This document shows positions 6,676 through 15,126 of a stretch of 64,000 bases of DNA, piece after piece. Position 1 is the first letter of the stretch; each line of letters opens with the position of its first letter. Under the pieces are notes generated by a model, which saw only the letters and a program-made list of their open reading frames with translations, made no database searches and was not told where the DNA came from. Origin of the DNA: Thermohalobaculum sp039180675. GTDB taxonomy: Bacteria > Pseudomonadota > Alphaproteobacteria > Rhodobacterales > Rhodobacteraceae. The stretch spans positions 62,001-126,000 of the forward strand of contig JBCDDC010000006.1 of the NCBI GenBank assembly GCA_039180675.1, read 5' to 3'. The position numbers and the translations under genes were made by a program.

Positions 6676-8877
6676 ATGACCGAACGGGTCGAGATTGCCG
6701 GGCTGAAGGTTGCCCGCGAGCTCTACGATTTCCTTGAAAACGAGGCGCTTCCCGGCACAGGCGTCGCCTCCAGCGACTTCTGGAACGGCTTTGGCGCTAT
6801 TGCCAAGGAGTACGCGCCCAGGAACCGCGCCTTCGTCGCGCGGCGCGAGGAGATCCAGAAGGAAATCGACGAGTGGCACCTCTCGCGCAAAGGCAAGCAG
6901 CATTCGCCGACCGCCTACCGGATCATGCTGGAGGAGTCGGGCTACATCGTCCCTGAAGGCCCTGATTTCAAAGTCGATACCCCGAATGTGGACCGCGAGT
7001 TCTCGGACATTGCTGGTCCGCAGCTTGTCGTGCCCATCACGAACGCCCGCTACGCGCTGAACGCGGCGAACGCCCGCTGGGGCTCGCTCTATGACGCGCT
7101 CTACGGCACCGATGCGCTGGGATCACCCGCGCCAAAGGGGCCCTATGTCCGCCGCCGCGGGGGCAGGGTGGTCACCTGGGCCAAGGCGCATCTCTCCGGC
7201 GTCGTGCCGCTGGCCGAGGAAGGCGCGTCCTGGGCCCATGTCGAAGCTCTGGCCGTGGTCGACGGCAAGCTCGAGGTGACCCTGATCCCGGAACTCACTG
7301 CGCGCGACGGTGTGCGCACCCGCGCCCGGAAATCCGGGCTGATGAACCCGGCGCAGTTCGTCGGATATCGCGGCTTCCCGGCGGCACCCTCCGCCGTGCT
7401 TCTCAAGCGCAACAACCTCCATATCGAGCTCGTTCTCGATCTCGAGGGCCCGATCGGCCGCCACGATACGCTCGGCCTAGCCGATGTGGTCATCGAAAGC
7501 GCCATCACCACGATCATGGACTGCGAAGACTCGGTTGCCGCCGTCGATGCCGGGGACAAGAAACTCAGCTATTCCAACTGGCTGGGCCTTATGAAGGGCG
7601 ACCTGACCGAGGAAGTCTCCAAGGGCGGCGAGACCTTCACCCGCAAATTGAACCACGATCGGCTCTACACAGCGCCCGATGGCGGCGACCTGACGCTTCC
7701 CGGCCGCTCGCTCATGCTGGTGCGCAACGTGGGCCCACTGATGACCAACCCGGCGATCCTGCTGGAAGACGGCTCCGAGATCCCCGAGGAGATCATGGAT
7801 GCGGTCTGCACCATCATGATCGCCAAGCATGACCTCAACAAGACCGAGGGCGACCGCAACTCCCGCACCGGCTCCGTCTATGTGGTGAAGCCGAAGATGC
7901 ACGGGCCCGAAGAGGTTGCCAACACCGATGCGATGATGGCCGCCGTCGAGGACATGCTCGGCCTCGCGCGCAACACCGTCAAACTCGGCATCATGGACGA
8001 GGAACGCCGCACCACGGTGAACCTCAAGGAGTGCATCCGCGCCGCCAAATCCCGCGTCGCCTTCATCAACACCGGCTTCCTCGACCGCACGGGCGACGAG
8101 ATCCACACCGCCATGCAGGCGGGCCCGATGGTCAAGAAGACCGAGATGAAACAGCAGGAATGGATCAAGGCCTACGAGGACTGGAACGTCGATATCGGCC
8201 TCGAATGCGGGCTGAACGGCACGGCGCAGATCGGCAAGGGCATGTGGGCCATGCCCGACCTGATGGCCGATATGCTGGAGCAGAAGGTCGGCCACCCGCT
8301 TGCCGGCGCCAACACCGCCTGGGTACCGAGCCCGACGGCCGCCACGCTGCATGCGATCCACTACCATCGGATCTCGGTCGCCGAGCGCCAGGCGGAGCTC
8401 AAAACCCGCACGCGCGCTGATCTCAACCGGATCCTGACCATCCCGCTCGCCGACCGTCCGAACTGGTCGATGGAGGAGATCCAGGCCGAGCTCGACAACA
8501 ACGCCCAGGGCATCCTCGGCTATGTCGTCCGCTGGGTCGACCAGGGCGTCGGCTGCTCCAAGGTTCCAGACATCAACAATGTCGGTCTGATGGAGGACCG
8601 CGCGACGCTCAGGATCTCGTCCCAGCACATCGCCAACTGGCTGGTCCACGGCATCTGTACCGAGGATCAGGTGATGGAGACGATGAAACGCATGGCAGGC
8701 GTCGTCGATCAGCAGAACGCCGGAGACCTCGCCTACACCCCCATGGCCCCGGGCTTCGACGGCGTCGCCTTCAAGGCCGCCTGCGACCTCGTCTTCAAAG
8801 GCGTCGAATGGCCCTCCGGCTACACCGAACCCGCGCTGCACCAGCGCCGACTTGAGAAGAAAGAAGGAGCCCACTGA
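6676..8877 (+). CDS. glcB: Malate synthase G
   Basis: 733 residues, close to E. coli GlcB (723). It condenses glyoxylate with acetyl-CoA to malate, the second step of the glyoxylate bypass. Family hallmarks include VVIESAITTIMDCEDSVAAV (residues ~272-291), the GRSLMLVRNVG segment, YVVKPKMHGPEEV, TVNLKECIRAAKSRVAFINTGFLDRTGDEIH, and GANTAWVPSPTAATLHA. The ATG at 6676 starts the conserved MTERVEIAGLKVA and has GAGGTGG just upstream. An in-frame ATG at 6622 falls inside the upstream palindrome and is rejected. The stop overlaps the ATG of the GlcG-like gene (TGATG), so the two are translationally coupled. Isocitrate lyase is not in the window. Confidence 0.96.
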   Translation: MTERVEIAGLKVARELYDFLENEALPGTGVASSDFWNGFGAIAKEYAPRNRAFVARREEIQKEIDEWHLSRKGKQHSPTAYRIMLEESGYIVPEGPDFKVDTPNVDREFSDIAGPQLVVPITNARYALNAANARWGSLYDALYGTDALGSPAPKGPYVRRRGGRVVTWAKAHLSGVVPLAEEGASWAHVEALAVVDGKLEVTLIPELTARDGVRTRARKSGLMNPAQFVGYRGFPAAPSAVLLKRNNLHIELVLDLEGPIGRHDTLGLADVVIESAITTIMDCEDSVAAVDAGDKKLSYSNWLGLMKGDLTEEVSKGGETFTRKLNHDRLYTAPDGGDLTLPGRSLMLVRNVGPLMTNPAILLEDGSEIPEEIMDAVCTIMIAKHDLNKTEGDRNSRTGSVYVVKPKMHGPEEVANTDAMMAAVEDMLGLARNTVKLGIMDEERRTTVNLKECIRAAKSRVAFINTGFLDRTGDEIHTAMQAGPMVKKTEMKQQEWIKAYEDWNVDIGLECGLNGTAQIGKGMWAMPDLMADMLEQKVGHPLAGANTAWVPSPTAATLHAIHYHRISVAERQAELKTRTRADLNRILTIPLADRPNWSMEEIQAELDNNAQGILGYVVRWVDQGVGCSKVPDINNVGLMEDRATLRISSQHIANWLVHGICTEDQVMETMKRMAGVVDQQNAGDLAYTPMAPGFDGVAFKAACDLVFKGVEWPSGYTEPALHQRRLEKKEGAH

Positions 8878-9308
8878 TGGCTGAAATCAACCTCCGCCGC
8901 GCCAGGCAGATCATCTCGAAGACCCTTGCGAAGGGGCGTGAGATGGGGCTGAAACCGCTTTCGGTCGTCGTGCTCGATGCCGGCGGGCACGTGAAGGCGT
9001 TCGAGCGGGAGGACGGCGCCTCGAACCTCCGCTTCCAGGTGGCCCATGGCAAGGCCTATGGTGCTATCGGCTTCGGCGTCGGCTCCCGTGTCATCGCCAA
9101 CCGCGCGGTTGAACAACCGCATTTCGTAGGCGCCCTCGCAGGCACCTTCGGCGATCAGCTTATCCCGGCCCCCGGCGGCGTGCTGGTCAAGGACAAGAAG
9201 GGTGCCATCCTGGGCGCTGTCGGCGTCACCGGCGATGTCTCGGAGAATGACGAGATCGCCGCCGTCGCTGGGATCGAGGCCGCCGGTCTCGTCGCTGACC
9301 CTGGCTGA
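8877..9308 (+). CDS. GlcG/HbpS family heme-binding-like protein
   Basis: 143 residues, a single GlcG/HbpS domain (PF03928). It shows the typical order: N-terminal helix RRARQIISKTLAKGREMGLKPLSVVVLDAGGHV, central YGAIGFGVGSR, and C-terminal PAPGGVLVKDKKGAILGAVGVTGD. Relatives encoded beside glycolate or glyoxylate genes are of unclear function; HbpS binds heme and protects against oxidative damage. Its ATG overlaps the glcB stop by one base, so it is part of the malate synthase operon. A role linked to glyoxylate metabolism is inferred from that coupling only. Confidence 0.85.
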   Translation: MAEINLRRARQIISKTLAKGREMGLKPLSVVVLDAGGHVKAFEREDGASNLRFQVAHGKAYGAIGFGVGSRVIANRAVEQPHFVGALAGTFGDQLIPAPGGVLVKDKKGAILGAVGVTGDVSENDEIAAVAGIEAAGLVADPG

Positions 9309-9418
9309 GCACCTCATGCACTCGTGAAGTGGCCGCGGGTTGGCGACTTCCTGCCCGCGCCCCATGTCCCCTCTCAGACAGTCGCGTAAGACTGGAATGA
9401 CGTGAGAGGATGCAAGCC

Positions 9419-9757
9419 ATGCGTGCCGTGACAACCGCCATCGCCCTGACCCTGGCCGCCGGAGTGGCGGCACCCGCCAGCGCGGGCATCCTGATCAACC
9501 CCAAAGGCATCTTCCTGACCGAGCCGGAGGTCCCGTCCTTCGTGACGACCGAGGAGGGCCAGGCCTTCTTCGGCGGCCCGGGCGTAGGCTTCCGCCGCCC
9601 CGGCCGCACAGGCTTCTTCCCGCAGCCCTTCGACCCGGGCCTGCCGCGCAACGGTAGAAACGCCTTCGGCCCCGACGGCTTCAAGTTCGAACAGCAACCG
9701 CATGGTAAAATTGAGAAAAAGCTGTCCGATACGAATATATTCTTCTGGTTGGATTAA
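9419..9757 (+). CDS. Small secreted Gly/Pro/Phe-rich protein of unknown function
   Basis: 112 residues. The ATG at 9419 has GAGAGGA eight bases upstream; an in-frame ATG at 9410 overlaps that ribosome site. A clear signal peptide (MRAVTTAIALTLAAGVAAPASAG) is followed by a mature chain of about 90 residues rich in Gly, Pro and Phe (FFGGPGVGFRRPGRTGFFP). There are no cysteines and no recognised domain. The last ~18 codons (HGKIEKKLSDTNIFFWLD) are AT-rich compared with the rest, so the original stop may have been lost or the tail acquired. No family assignment is offered. Confidence 0.6.
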   Translation: MRAVTTAIALTLAAGVAAPASAGILINPKGIFLTEPEVPSFVTTEEGQAFFGGPGVGFRRPGRTGFFPQPFDPGLPRNGRNAFGPDGFKFEQQPHGKIEKKLSDTNIFFWLD

Positions 9758-9972
9758 GCGACACGGAAAGCTCTTCGCCTCAAATCACCACAGATTTCCG
9801 AGTGTTGATGTCGCGGATCTCGCCGACAGATAGCTAAGGATCCCAAAGAGTCCTTGATTGCGCCATCTTCTCCCGAAATGGCGTCACATTCGCCTGATAC
9901 TCGATTGTCAGAGAGCAGGAAGTTCGAGTTGGTTATCCAGTTCGTGCGTGTGGATGCAAGGAGACCCTGAAA

Positions 9973-10599
9973 ATGCGCTCGTTCGTCAAGTTCGCGTTTG
10001 GTGCGATGGCGTTTTTCGTGGCTGGTGATGCCGCAGCGGTGACGGTTTTCACGACCGATCGGGCTGCGTTCGAGGCCAGCAACACGATCACAATCACAGA
10101 GGATTTCGAAGGTATCGGCGTCGGGCCGGGTGCTGTCGCTGTCCTCTCAGACCCTATCGATTTCAGCGGGTTCACCTTTCAAAGCTCGGGGGGCGGCGGG
10201 ATCGTCGGGCTTGGCGATGGCTTGTTCGGACCGACCCAGAGGCTGGCCGCAAACACCTTTGCGCAGGTGCTCGAGATCGTCTTTCCCGCGGGTATCACCG
10301 CATTCGGGCTCGATCTCTTTTCCAACGATGACAGCCCGATAACACTCGAGGTCTTCGACACCTCGAACGGTCTGCTCGGCAGCTTTACCGTCGCGACCAA
10401 TGGCACGACGCCTGCCTTTCTCGGGGTGACGACGGATACCGATATCGGTCAGGTGATCGTCAATGATGGGCCGAGCGGCGGAATCATCGACAACATCTCC
10501 GCCGGTACGGTGGCGGCTATTCCGCTACCAGGCGGGATCCTTCTCATCCTCTCGGCCTTTGCCGGGTTGATGGTTGCGGGGCGCAAACGCCTCGCGTGA
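9973..10599 (+). CDS. VPLPA-CTERM-like surface protein
   Basis: 208 residues with AAGGAGA eight bases before the ATG. A signal peptide covers about residues 1-22 (ending GDAAA-VT). The body is an acidic, Gly-rich beta-type domain, possibly related to the jelly-roll domains common in PEP-CTERM proteins (TEDFEGIGVGPG, FPAGITAFGLDLFS). The C-terminus has the sorting layout: AIPLPGG, hydrophobic helix ILLILSAFAGLMVAG, basic end RKRLA. This is a variant of the VPLPA-CTERM tail with GG in place of A(T/G). It is the second such protein in the window, about 7 kb from the first. The 215 bp upstream holds only its promoter region. Confidence 0.75.
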   Translation: MRSFVKFAFGAMAFFVAGDAAAVTVFTTDRAAFEASNTITITEDFEGIGVGPGAVAVLSDPIDFSGFTFQSSGGGGIVGLGDGLFGPTQRLAANTFAQVLEIVFPAGITAFGLDLFSNDDSPITLEVFDTSNGLLGSFTVATNGTTPAFLGVTTDTDIGQVIVNDGPSGGIIDNISAGTVAAIPLPGGILLILSAFAGLMVAGRKRLA

Positions 10600-10612
10600 C
10601 CGGCCCGCGGGA

Positions 10613-11074
10613 TCACCGGATGAAGACGGGCAGGGCGGTCGTCTCCTTGATCTCCTCCATCACGAAGCTGGCCGAGATGTCGCTGATCTCTACCTGGGCG
10701 ATCAGCCGCTGGTAGAGCCGGTCATAGGCAGGCACATCCGCGACCCGGGCCTTGAGCAGGTAATCCAGGTCGCCTGCCGTGCGGTAGACCCCCATGATCT
10801 CGGGCAGGGCACTGACCGCGCGGGTGAATTCCGCCTGCCAGGCGGCATCGTGGCGGTCCGTGCGCACAGAGATGAAGACCAAAAGCCCCAGCCCCATCTT
10901 CTCCGGGCTCACCAGCGCCACGCGCGCCGTGATCACGCCCGCCTCCTCCATCTGCTTGATCCGCCGCCAGCAGGCGTTGCGGGACAGCCCGGCCTCTGCG
11001 CCCACCTCCTCGACCGGGCGGGAGGCATCACGTTGCAGGATCCGCAGGATCTTCAGGTCGATATCATCAAGCAT
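10613..11074 (-). CDS. Lrp/AsnC family transcriptional regulator
   Basis: 153 residues, the usual Lrp length. The winged helix-turn-helix is at residues 3-60 (DDIDLKILRILQRDASRPVEEVGAEAGLSRNACWRRIKQMEEAG) and the ligand-binding RAM domain follows (~65-150; YRTAGDLDYLLKARVADVPAYDRLYQRLI). Such proteins sense amino acids and often repress their own gene. It is divergent from the DUF6356 gene across 112 bp that contain a 13-bp palindrome. It converges on the VPLPA-CTERM-like gene at 10599. The class IV aminotransferase downstream of its divergent neighbour is a plausible target, by inference. Confidence 0.9.
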   Translation of the reverse strand: MLDDIDLKILRILQRDASRPVEEVGAEAGLSRNACWRRIKQMEEAGVITARVALVSPEKMGLGLLVFISVRTDRHDAAWQAEFTRAVSALPEIMGVYRTAGDLDYLLKARVADVPAYDRLYQRLIAQVEISDISASFVMEEIKETTALPVFIR

Positions 11075-11086
11075 CGATCATCTCTC

Positions 11087-11099
11087 GGGAAATTATCCC
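11087..11099. promoter_or_regulatory. Lrp-box-like palindrome upstream of the Lrp-type gene
   Basis: GGGA-AATTA-TCCC is an inverted repeat with an A/T core, the general layout of Lrp boxes, centred about 19 bp before the regulator's start codon. A further TTTGGGAAG half-site lies 25 bp on, at 11124-11132. Autoregulation is the simplest reading but is inferred. Confidence 0.4.
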
Positions 11100-11186
11100 A
11101 ATATTATACTGAAAATCTCAATCTTTGGGAAGATCGCCCGCACACTTGCCCCCATATCTCTCACAACACAGCAGAGGAGAGCCCCG

Positions 11187-11399
11187 ATGATTGCCCGCCT
11201 GACCAATGCCTTCACCGTCCATCCCGCCTCGGTCGACGAGAGCTATGGGGAGCACTTTCTCTTCGCCCTGAAATTCGCGGCGAAGCTCGGCTGTGCGGCC
11301 TTCGCCGCCCTGGTCCACGCGATCCTGCCGTTCGCGTACCAGAAGACCGCCAGCACGATCATCCGCGAGCTCTACGAGAAGACGCATAACAGGGGCTGA
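11187..11399 (+). CDS. DUF6356 family small membrane-associated protein
   Basis: 70 residues; AGGAGA lies six bases before the ATG. The sequence pattern HPASVDESYGEHFLFALKFA, then a hydrophobic segment LGCAAFAALVHAILPF, then YQKTASTIIRELY, matches the DUF6356 family found widely in Rhodobacterales and related groups. The function is unknown. One transmembrane or amphipathic helix is likely at residues 28-48. It is divergent from the Lrp-type regulator and lies 41 bp before the class IV aminotransferase, probably in one unit with it. Confidence 0.75.
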   Translation: MIARLTNAFTVHPASVDESYGEHFLFALKFAAKLGCAAFAALVHAILPFAYQKTASTIIRELYEKTHNRG

Positions 11400-11440
11400 A
11401 ACCCCTCGACAGGGCAGACCATCGCCGCCAAGCTGCGCCC

Positions 11441-12343
11441 ATGACTGATTTAAGCCGCGGCGCCGCTTGGATGGGCGGCCAGATCATTCCCATCGGCGAC
11501 GCCAAGATCGGCGTCAGTGACTGGGGCCTCATCCATTCCGACATCACCTATGACATGGTCCCGGTGCGCGAGGGCGCGTTCTTTCGGCTGCCGGATTATC
11601 TCGAACGCTTTCACCAGTCGATGGAGGCGCTGCGCCTCGACGTCGGCATGAACGGGTCGGAGATGCAGGCAGCACTCCACGCCATGGTGGCCGCGACCGG
11701 GCTGCGCGACAGCTATTGCTGCATGGTCGCCTCGCGGGGCCCTTGTGTCGTCCCCGGCTCCCGCGATCCGCGCGATTGCGCCAACCACTTCTACGCCTGG
11801 TGCGTGCCCTTCATCCATGTGATCGCGCCCGAGGTCGCCCAGCGTGGCGCCACGCTGCAGATCGGCAAGACAAGGCGCATCCCGCCCGACAGCGTCGATC
11901 CAACAGTGAAGAACTATCATTGGGGTGACTTCACGATCTCGCTGATCGAGGCGAAGGAGTCGGGCTTTGACAACACGCTCCTCCTCGATCATCAGGGCCG
12001 TGTGACCGAGGGGCCGGGTTTCAACATCTTTGCGGTCTTCGGCGATCATGTCGTCACGCCGGAATGGGGCTGTCTCGAGGGGATCACCCGGCGCACGGTG
12101 CTTGAGATCGCGGCCGTCGAGGGCCTGATCCCCGAGATCCGCGACATCCCGGCGGCCAAGTTCATGCAGGCTGACGAGATTTTTCTCTCCACCTCCGGCG
12201 GCGGGATCGCGCCGGTCATTCAGGTCGATGACCGGGTCTTCTCCAACGGCGCCCCGGGGCAGATCAGCCAGCGCCTCGCCACCGCTTATCTCGCCTGGAC
12301 CCGCCGCGAGGATCTGATCGAGCCGATCAGCTACTCAGCTTGA
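11441..12343 (+). CDS. Class IV PLP-dependent aminotransferase
   Basis: 300 residues, fold type IV, the family of branched-chain (IlvE) and D-amino-acid aminotransferases. The candidate PLP lysine is in PTVKNYHWGDF (about residue 154). The cofactor loop EGPGFNIFAV and the downstream GITRRTVLEIA and STSGGGIAPVIQVDDR are as expected. The N-terminus VSDWGLIHSDITYDMVPVREGAFFRL sets substrate preference and is closer to the amine or D-amino-acid transaminase branch than to classic IlvE; exact substrate cannot be read from sequence. It follows the DUF6356 gene and precedes a glyoxalase-like gene by 28 bp. Confidence 0.85.
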   Translation: MTDLSRGAAWMGGQIIPIGDAKIGVSDWGLIHSDITYDMVPVREGAFFRLPDYLERFHQSMEALRLDVGMNGSEMQAALHAMVAATGLRDSYCCMVASRGPCVVPGSRDPRDCANHFYAWCVPFIHVIAPEVAQRGATLQIGKTRRIPPDSVDPTVKNYHWGDFTISLIEAKESGFDNTLLLDHQGRVTEGPGFNIFAVFGDHVVTPEWGCLEGITRRTVLEIAAVEGLIPEIRDIPAAKFMQADEIFLSTSGGGIAPVIQVDDRVFSNGAPGQISQRLATAYLAWTRREDLIEPISYSA

Positions 12344-12371
12344 GATCGCAGTGATCTGAGGAGGGGCGCCG

Positions 12372-13010
12372 TTGCTGAAGCTCGACCACCTGACCGTAAT
12401 CGCCCCGTCGCTCAACGAGGGGGTCGAGCATGTCAAAGACTGTCTCGGCCTCGACGTGCCCTTCGGCACCCGGCATCATTACATGGGCACCCACAATCAC
12501 CGGCTCCAGCTCGGCGCCCAGGTCTATCTCGAAATCGTCGCGCTCGACCCCGACGGCACCGCGCCGGGCCGCCCCCGCTGGTTCGGCCTCGACGATCAGG
12601 AAAGCGTGCGCGCGGATTGGGAGGCCGGACGCCGGCTGCGCGGCTGGGTCGCCAGCACCGCAGATATCACCGCCCAGACAACGGCGCATGGGGAGATCTT
12701 CGGCCCGGCCGTAGCACTCCCGCCCGAGGATCCCGCCTTCGATTTCACGATCCCAGCGGACGGCTCCCTCCCGCTCGGTGGCGCGGCTCCGTCGCTGATC
12801 GGTCACAGGGGCAGGCCAACGTCGATGGCGCATATCCCGGACCTCGGCGCGCAGCTGAAGCATGTCACGCTGGAACACCCGGAGCCCGACGCGATCCGCG
12901 CGCTCTTCGAGGACCTCGCGATCGACCGCCCGCCTGAGGTCATCCCGGGCCCCACGCTCAGGTACAGCGCCCTGATCGAGACTCCGGCGGGGGAGCGGGA
13001 GCTGACCTGA
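12372..13010 (+). CDS. Glyoxalase-like domain (VOC family) protein
   Basis: 212 residues beginning at a TTG with a strong GAGGAGGGG ribosome site. The opening LKLDHLTVIAPSLNEGVEHVKDCLGLDVPFGTRHHYMGTHNHRLQLG is typical of the glyoxalase-like PF13468 group, followed by the YLEIVALDPD strand. A vicinal-oxygen-chelate fold is expected, with metal ligands likely from the early His and the Glu in YLEIVA. The reaction is unknown. It is 28 bp after the aminotransferase, so the two probably form one transcript. Confidence 0.75.
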   Translation: MLKLDHLTVIAPSLNEGVEHVKDCLGLDVPFGTRHHYMGTHNHRLQLGAQVYLEIVALDPDGTAPGRPRWFGLDDQESVRADWEAGRRLRGWVASTADITAQTTAHGEIFGPAVALPPEDPAFDFTIPADGSLPLGGAAPSLIGHRGRPTSMAHIPDLGAQLKHVTLEHPEPDAIRALFEDLAIDRPPEVIPGPTLRYSALIETPAGERELT

Positions 13011-13156
13011 CCCCGCGCCCCGCCTGGCGCACGCCCAGAGCACGCAACGTCACCCGTCAAATGGCCGGAATCCGACCCATCCGGTCGCATTCCCGCTTGT
13101 CAGCCTTGTGCGATCTGTCAGGGTCCCGATCCTGATGAGATGCGTGGAGGGGAATT

Positions 13157-14236
13157 ATGCGCGCAGCCGTTTGTCACGAGTTCGGGGGACAGCTCGTCAT
13201 TGAAGAGGTCGCGATCGCCGATCCGGGCCCGACCCAGGTCAAGGTCGCGATCCGCGCCGTCGCGATCTGCCATTCGGATATCCATTTCTCGGACGGCGCC
13301 TGGGGCGGCGCGCTGCCGGCGGTCTACGGCCATGAAGCCTCCGGCACCGTGATTGAGACCGGCGCCCAGGTCACCGATTTGGCCGTCGGCGACCGGGTGG
13401 CGGTCACGCTGGTCAATTCCTGCGGCACCTGCCGGTGCTGCACCAAGGGCTTCCACGCCGATTGCGAGCGGCCGGACTACGACGGCTCGCCGCTCAGCTA
13501 TCCGGACGGCTCCTTCCTCCACGCGGCGATGAAGACCGGCGCGTTTGCCGAGCAGGTGGTCGTCCATCATTCCCAGGTCTGCAAGGTGGGCGACGATATC
13601 TCGTTCGAGGTAGCAGCACTCCTGGCCTGCGGCGGCATCACCGGCTTCGGCGCGGCGGTCAACACGGCCGATATGCGCGCCGGCGACGACGTGGCGGTGA
13701 TCGGCTGCGGCGGGGTCGGGCTGAACGCAATCCAGGGCGCGTCGATTGCAGGCGCTGGGCGCCTCATCGCCGTCGATCTCGCCGATGACCGGCTCGAGGC
13801 CGCAAAAGCCTTCGGTGCCACCCACGGCGTCAATGGCGGTAAGGACCCGGTCGCGCAGGTCCGCGAGATCACGGCTGGGCGCGGCGTCGACCATGTGCTG
13901 GTCACTGTCGGCGTCGCCCCGGTGATCGAGCAGGGGCTCGAGATGCTCGCCAACGGAGGCGCGGTCATCATCGTCGGCATGCCCAAGATGGGTGATCTCG
14001 CGAGCTTCGAGCCGCTCCTGCTGGCCGATGCCTCCCACCGCATCGTCGGCAGCCATATGGGCCATTGCAAGATCCAGGACGACATCCCCTGGCTCTGCGC
14101 GCTCTACCGCAATGGCCGGATCAAGATGGACGAACTGATCACCGCCCGCTTCCCCTTCGAGCGGATCAACGACGCCATCGCCGCCACCCGCCGTGGCGAG
14201 GGCATCCGCAACGTGGTGATGGTCGGGGAGGGGTGA
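13157..14236 (+). CDS. Zinc-dependent alcohol dehydrogenase (MDR family)
   Basis: 359 residues of the medium-chain dehydrogenase superfamily. Catalytic-zinc ligands are in AICHSDIH (Cys ~37) and the GHEASG motif (His-Glu ~60). The structural-zinc loop is CGTCRCCTKGFHADC (about residues 93-107). The nucleotide-binding motif is VIGCGGVGLNAIQGA near residue 180, followed by AVDLADDRLEAA, where the Asp indicates NAD(H). The closest family type is class III/aryl-alcohol dehydrogenase; the substrate is unknown. GGAGGGG precedes the ATG. It is followed directly by the first of two repeat elements. Confidence 0.88.
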   Translation: MRAAVCHEFGGQLVIEEVAIADPGPTQVKVAIRAVAICHSDIHFSDGAWGGALPAVYGHEASGTVIETGAQVTDLAVGDRVAVTLVNSCGTCRCCTKGFHADCERPDYDGSPLSYPDGSFLHAAMKTGAFAEQVVVHHSQVCKVGDDISFEVAALLACGGITGFGAAVNTADMRAGDDVAVIGCGGVGLNAIQGASIAGAGRLIAVDLADDRLEAAKAFGATHGVNGGKDPVAQVREITAGRGVDHVLVTVGVAPVIEQGLEMLANGGAVIIVGMPKMGDLASFEPLLLADASHRIVGSHMGHCKIQDDIPWLCALYRNGRIKMDELITARFPFERINDAIAATRRGEGIRNVVMVGEG

Positions 14237-14282
14237 CTGACTCTGAAGCCCCCTTGGCCCGGACTCAAGGGCAAAGCCCGCC

Positions 14283-14417
14283 GGGCCGCGCCCTCCCTCC
14301 CGGATGGGAGGGCGCATCGGCAACCTCGCCATTCCGCTCAAGGGCTCTCATTCATGGCAGCCATAAAGATGCATAGACCCGAAGCCCCTTGCGCCTACCC
14401 GAGGCAGGGCGCGGCCC
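14283..14417. repeat. 135-bp palindromic-ended repeat element, copy A
   Basis: Bounded by a perfect 12-bp inverted repeat, GGGCCGCGCCCT (14283-14294) and AGGGCGCGGCCC (14406-14417). It contains a perfect 10-bp hairpin, GCGCCCTCCC (14288-14297) with GGGAGGGCGC (14306-14315), and a conserved core TAAAGATGCATAGACC near 14364. Copy B at 15127 has the same length, ends, hairpin and core. Homology with copy B also extends about 25 bp to the left. It is non-coding and REP/MITE-like. Confidence 0.85.
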
Positions 14418-14451
14418 TCTGCAGTGTCTTGAAGAACAGGAGCTCTGATTG

Positions 14452-15078
14452 ATGAACACAAGCGACACGATCTGGTGCAGCGATTTCATGGCGACGACAA
14501 CTTATGCAAAGCAGATCGATTATGAGCTGACGGACAACAGCAACGCTTCCCGCTATGAGGGGTCGAACGCATACAAGGCTGGGCAGCAACTTGATGCGGC
14601 GCATGTCCCGCTCCGGATCTTCTGGAAGCACAAGCGGATCATGCCCTCCCGCCCGAAGCTCGGAGATGTGTTTTGGATCACCAACGCCAAGGTTATCGTC
14701 TCAGAGGCCTTCAAGACTGTTCTCGAGGGTTTCAACCTTGGCCGCACCCGGTTCTTCGAGGTGCCGCTCTTTGACGATGGCGAGCAGGTCGCAGACCGCA
14801 AATTCTTTGTTCTAAATGTAGCGGAAGTTGCTGAAGTTGGTGTGCCGGAGGAGACATCCGGTGCGATCCTAGGGGCGAGTGGCCGATACATGATCCCCGG
14901 GATCAAGGGCCGCAAAATTGCTGCCAATCCAGCAGCAATGGGTCAGTTGGACCTCGTTCACGATATCAACTTTGGGTCTCTGATCTTCTTCTCCGACCGC
15001 CTGGCGAAAGCGATCAAGGCAGCGAAAATCAAACCGCTCACCCTCGTGAAATGCGTCAATGACGAGGACACTCCATGA
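14452..15078 (+). CDS. Imm11-like (DUF1629) orphan immunity-type protein
   Basis: 208 residues, soluble and without a signal peptide. The C-terminal two-thirds follows the Imm11/DUF1629 pattern: PKLGDVFWITNAKVIVSEAF, the LGRTRFFEVPLF strand, FFVLNVAEV, a DLVHDINFGSLIFFSDRLA segment and an ending AIKAAKIKPLTLVKC. Imm11 proteins neutralise toxins of polymorphic toxin systems, but many exist alone. No toxin gene is adjacent. The gene is exactly bracketed by the two 135-bp repeats and uses more A/T than its neighbours, both suggesting acquisition or mobility. AGGAG lies nine bases before the ATG; an in-frame TTG at 14449 is an alternative start. Family call is by eye and moderate. Confidence 0.6.
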   Translation: MNTSDTIWCSDFMATTTYAKQIDYELTDNSNASRYEGSNAYKAGQQLDAAHVPLRIFWKHKRIMPSRPKLGDVFWITNAKVIVSEAFKTVLEGFNLGRTRFFEVPLFDDGEQVADRKFFVLNVAEVAEVGVPEETSGAILGASGRYMIPGIKGRKIAANPAAMGQLDLVHDINFGSLIFFSDRLAKAIKAAKIKPLTLVKCVNDEDTP

Positions 15079-15126
15079 CCCCGTTTCCCAACCCGCCCCG
15101 GTCCGGAACCAAAGGCGAAGCCCGCT

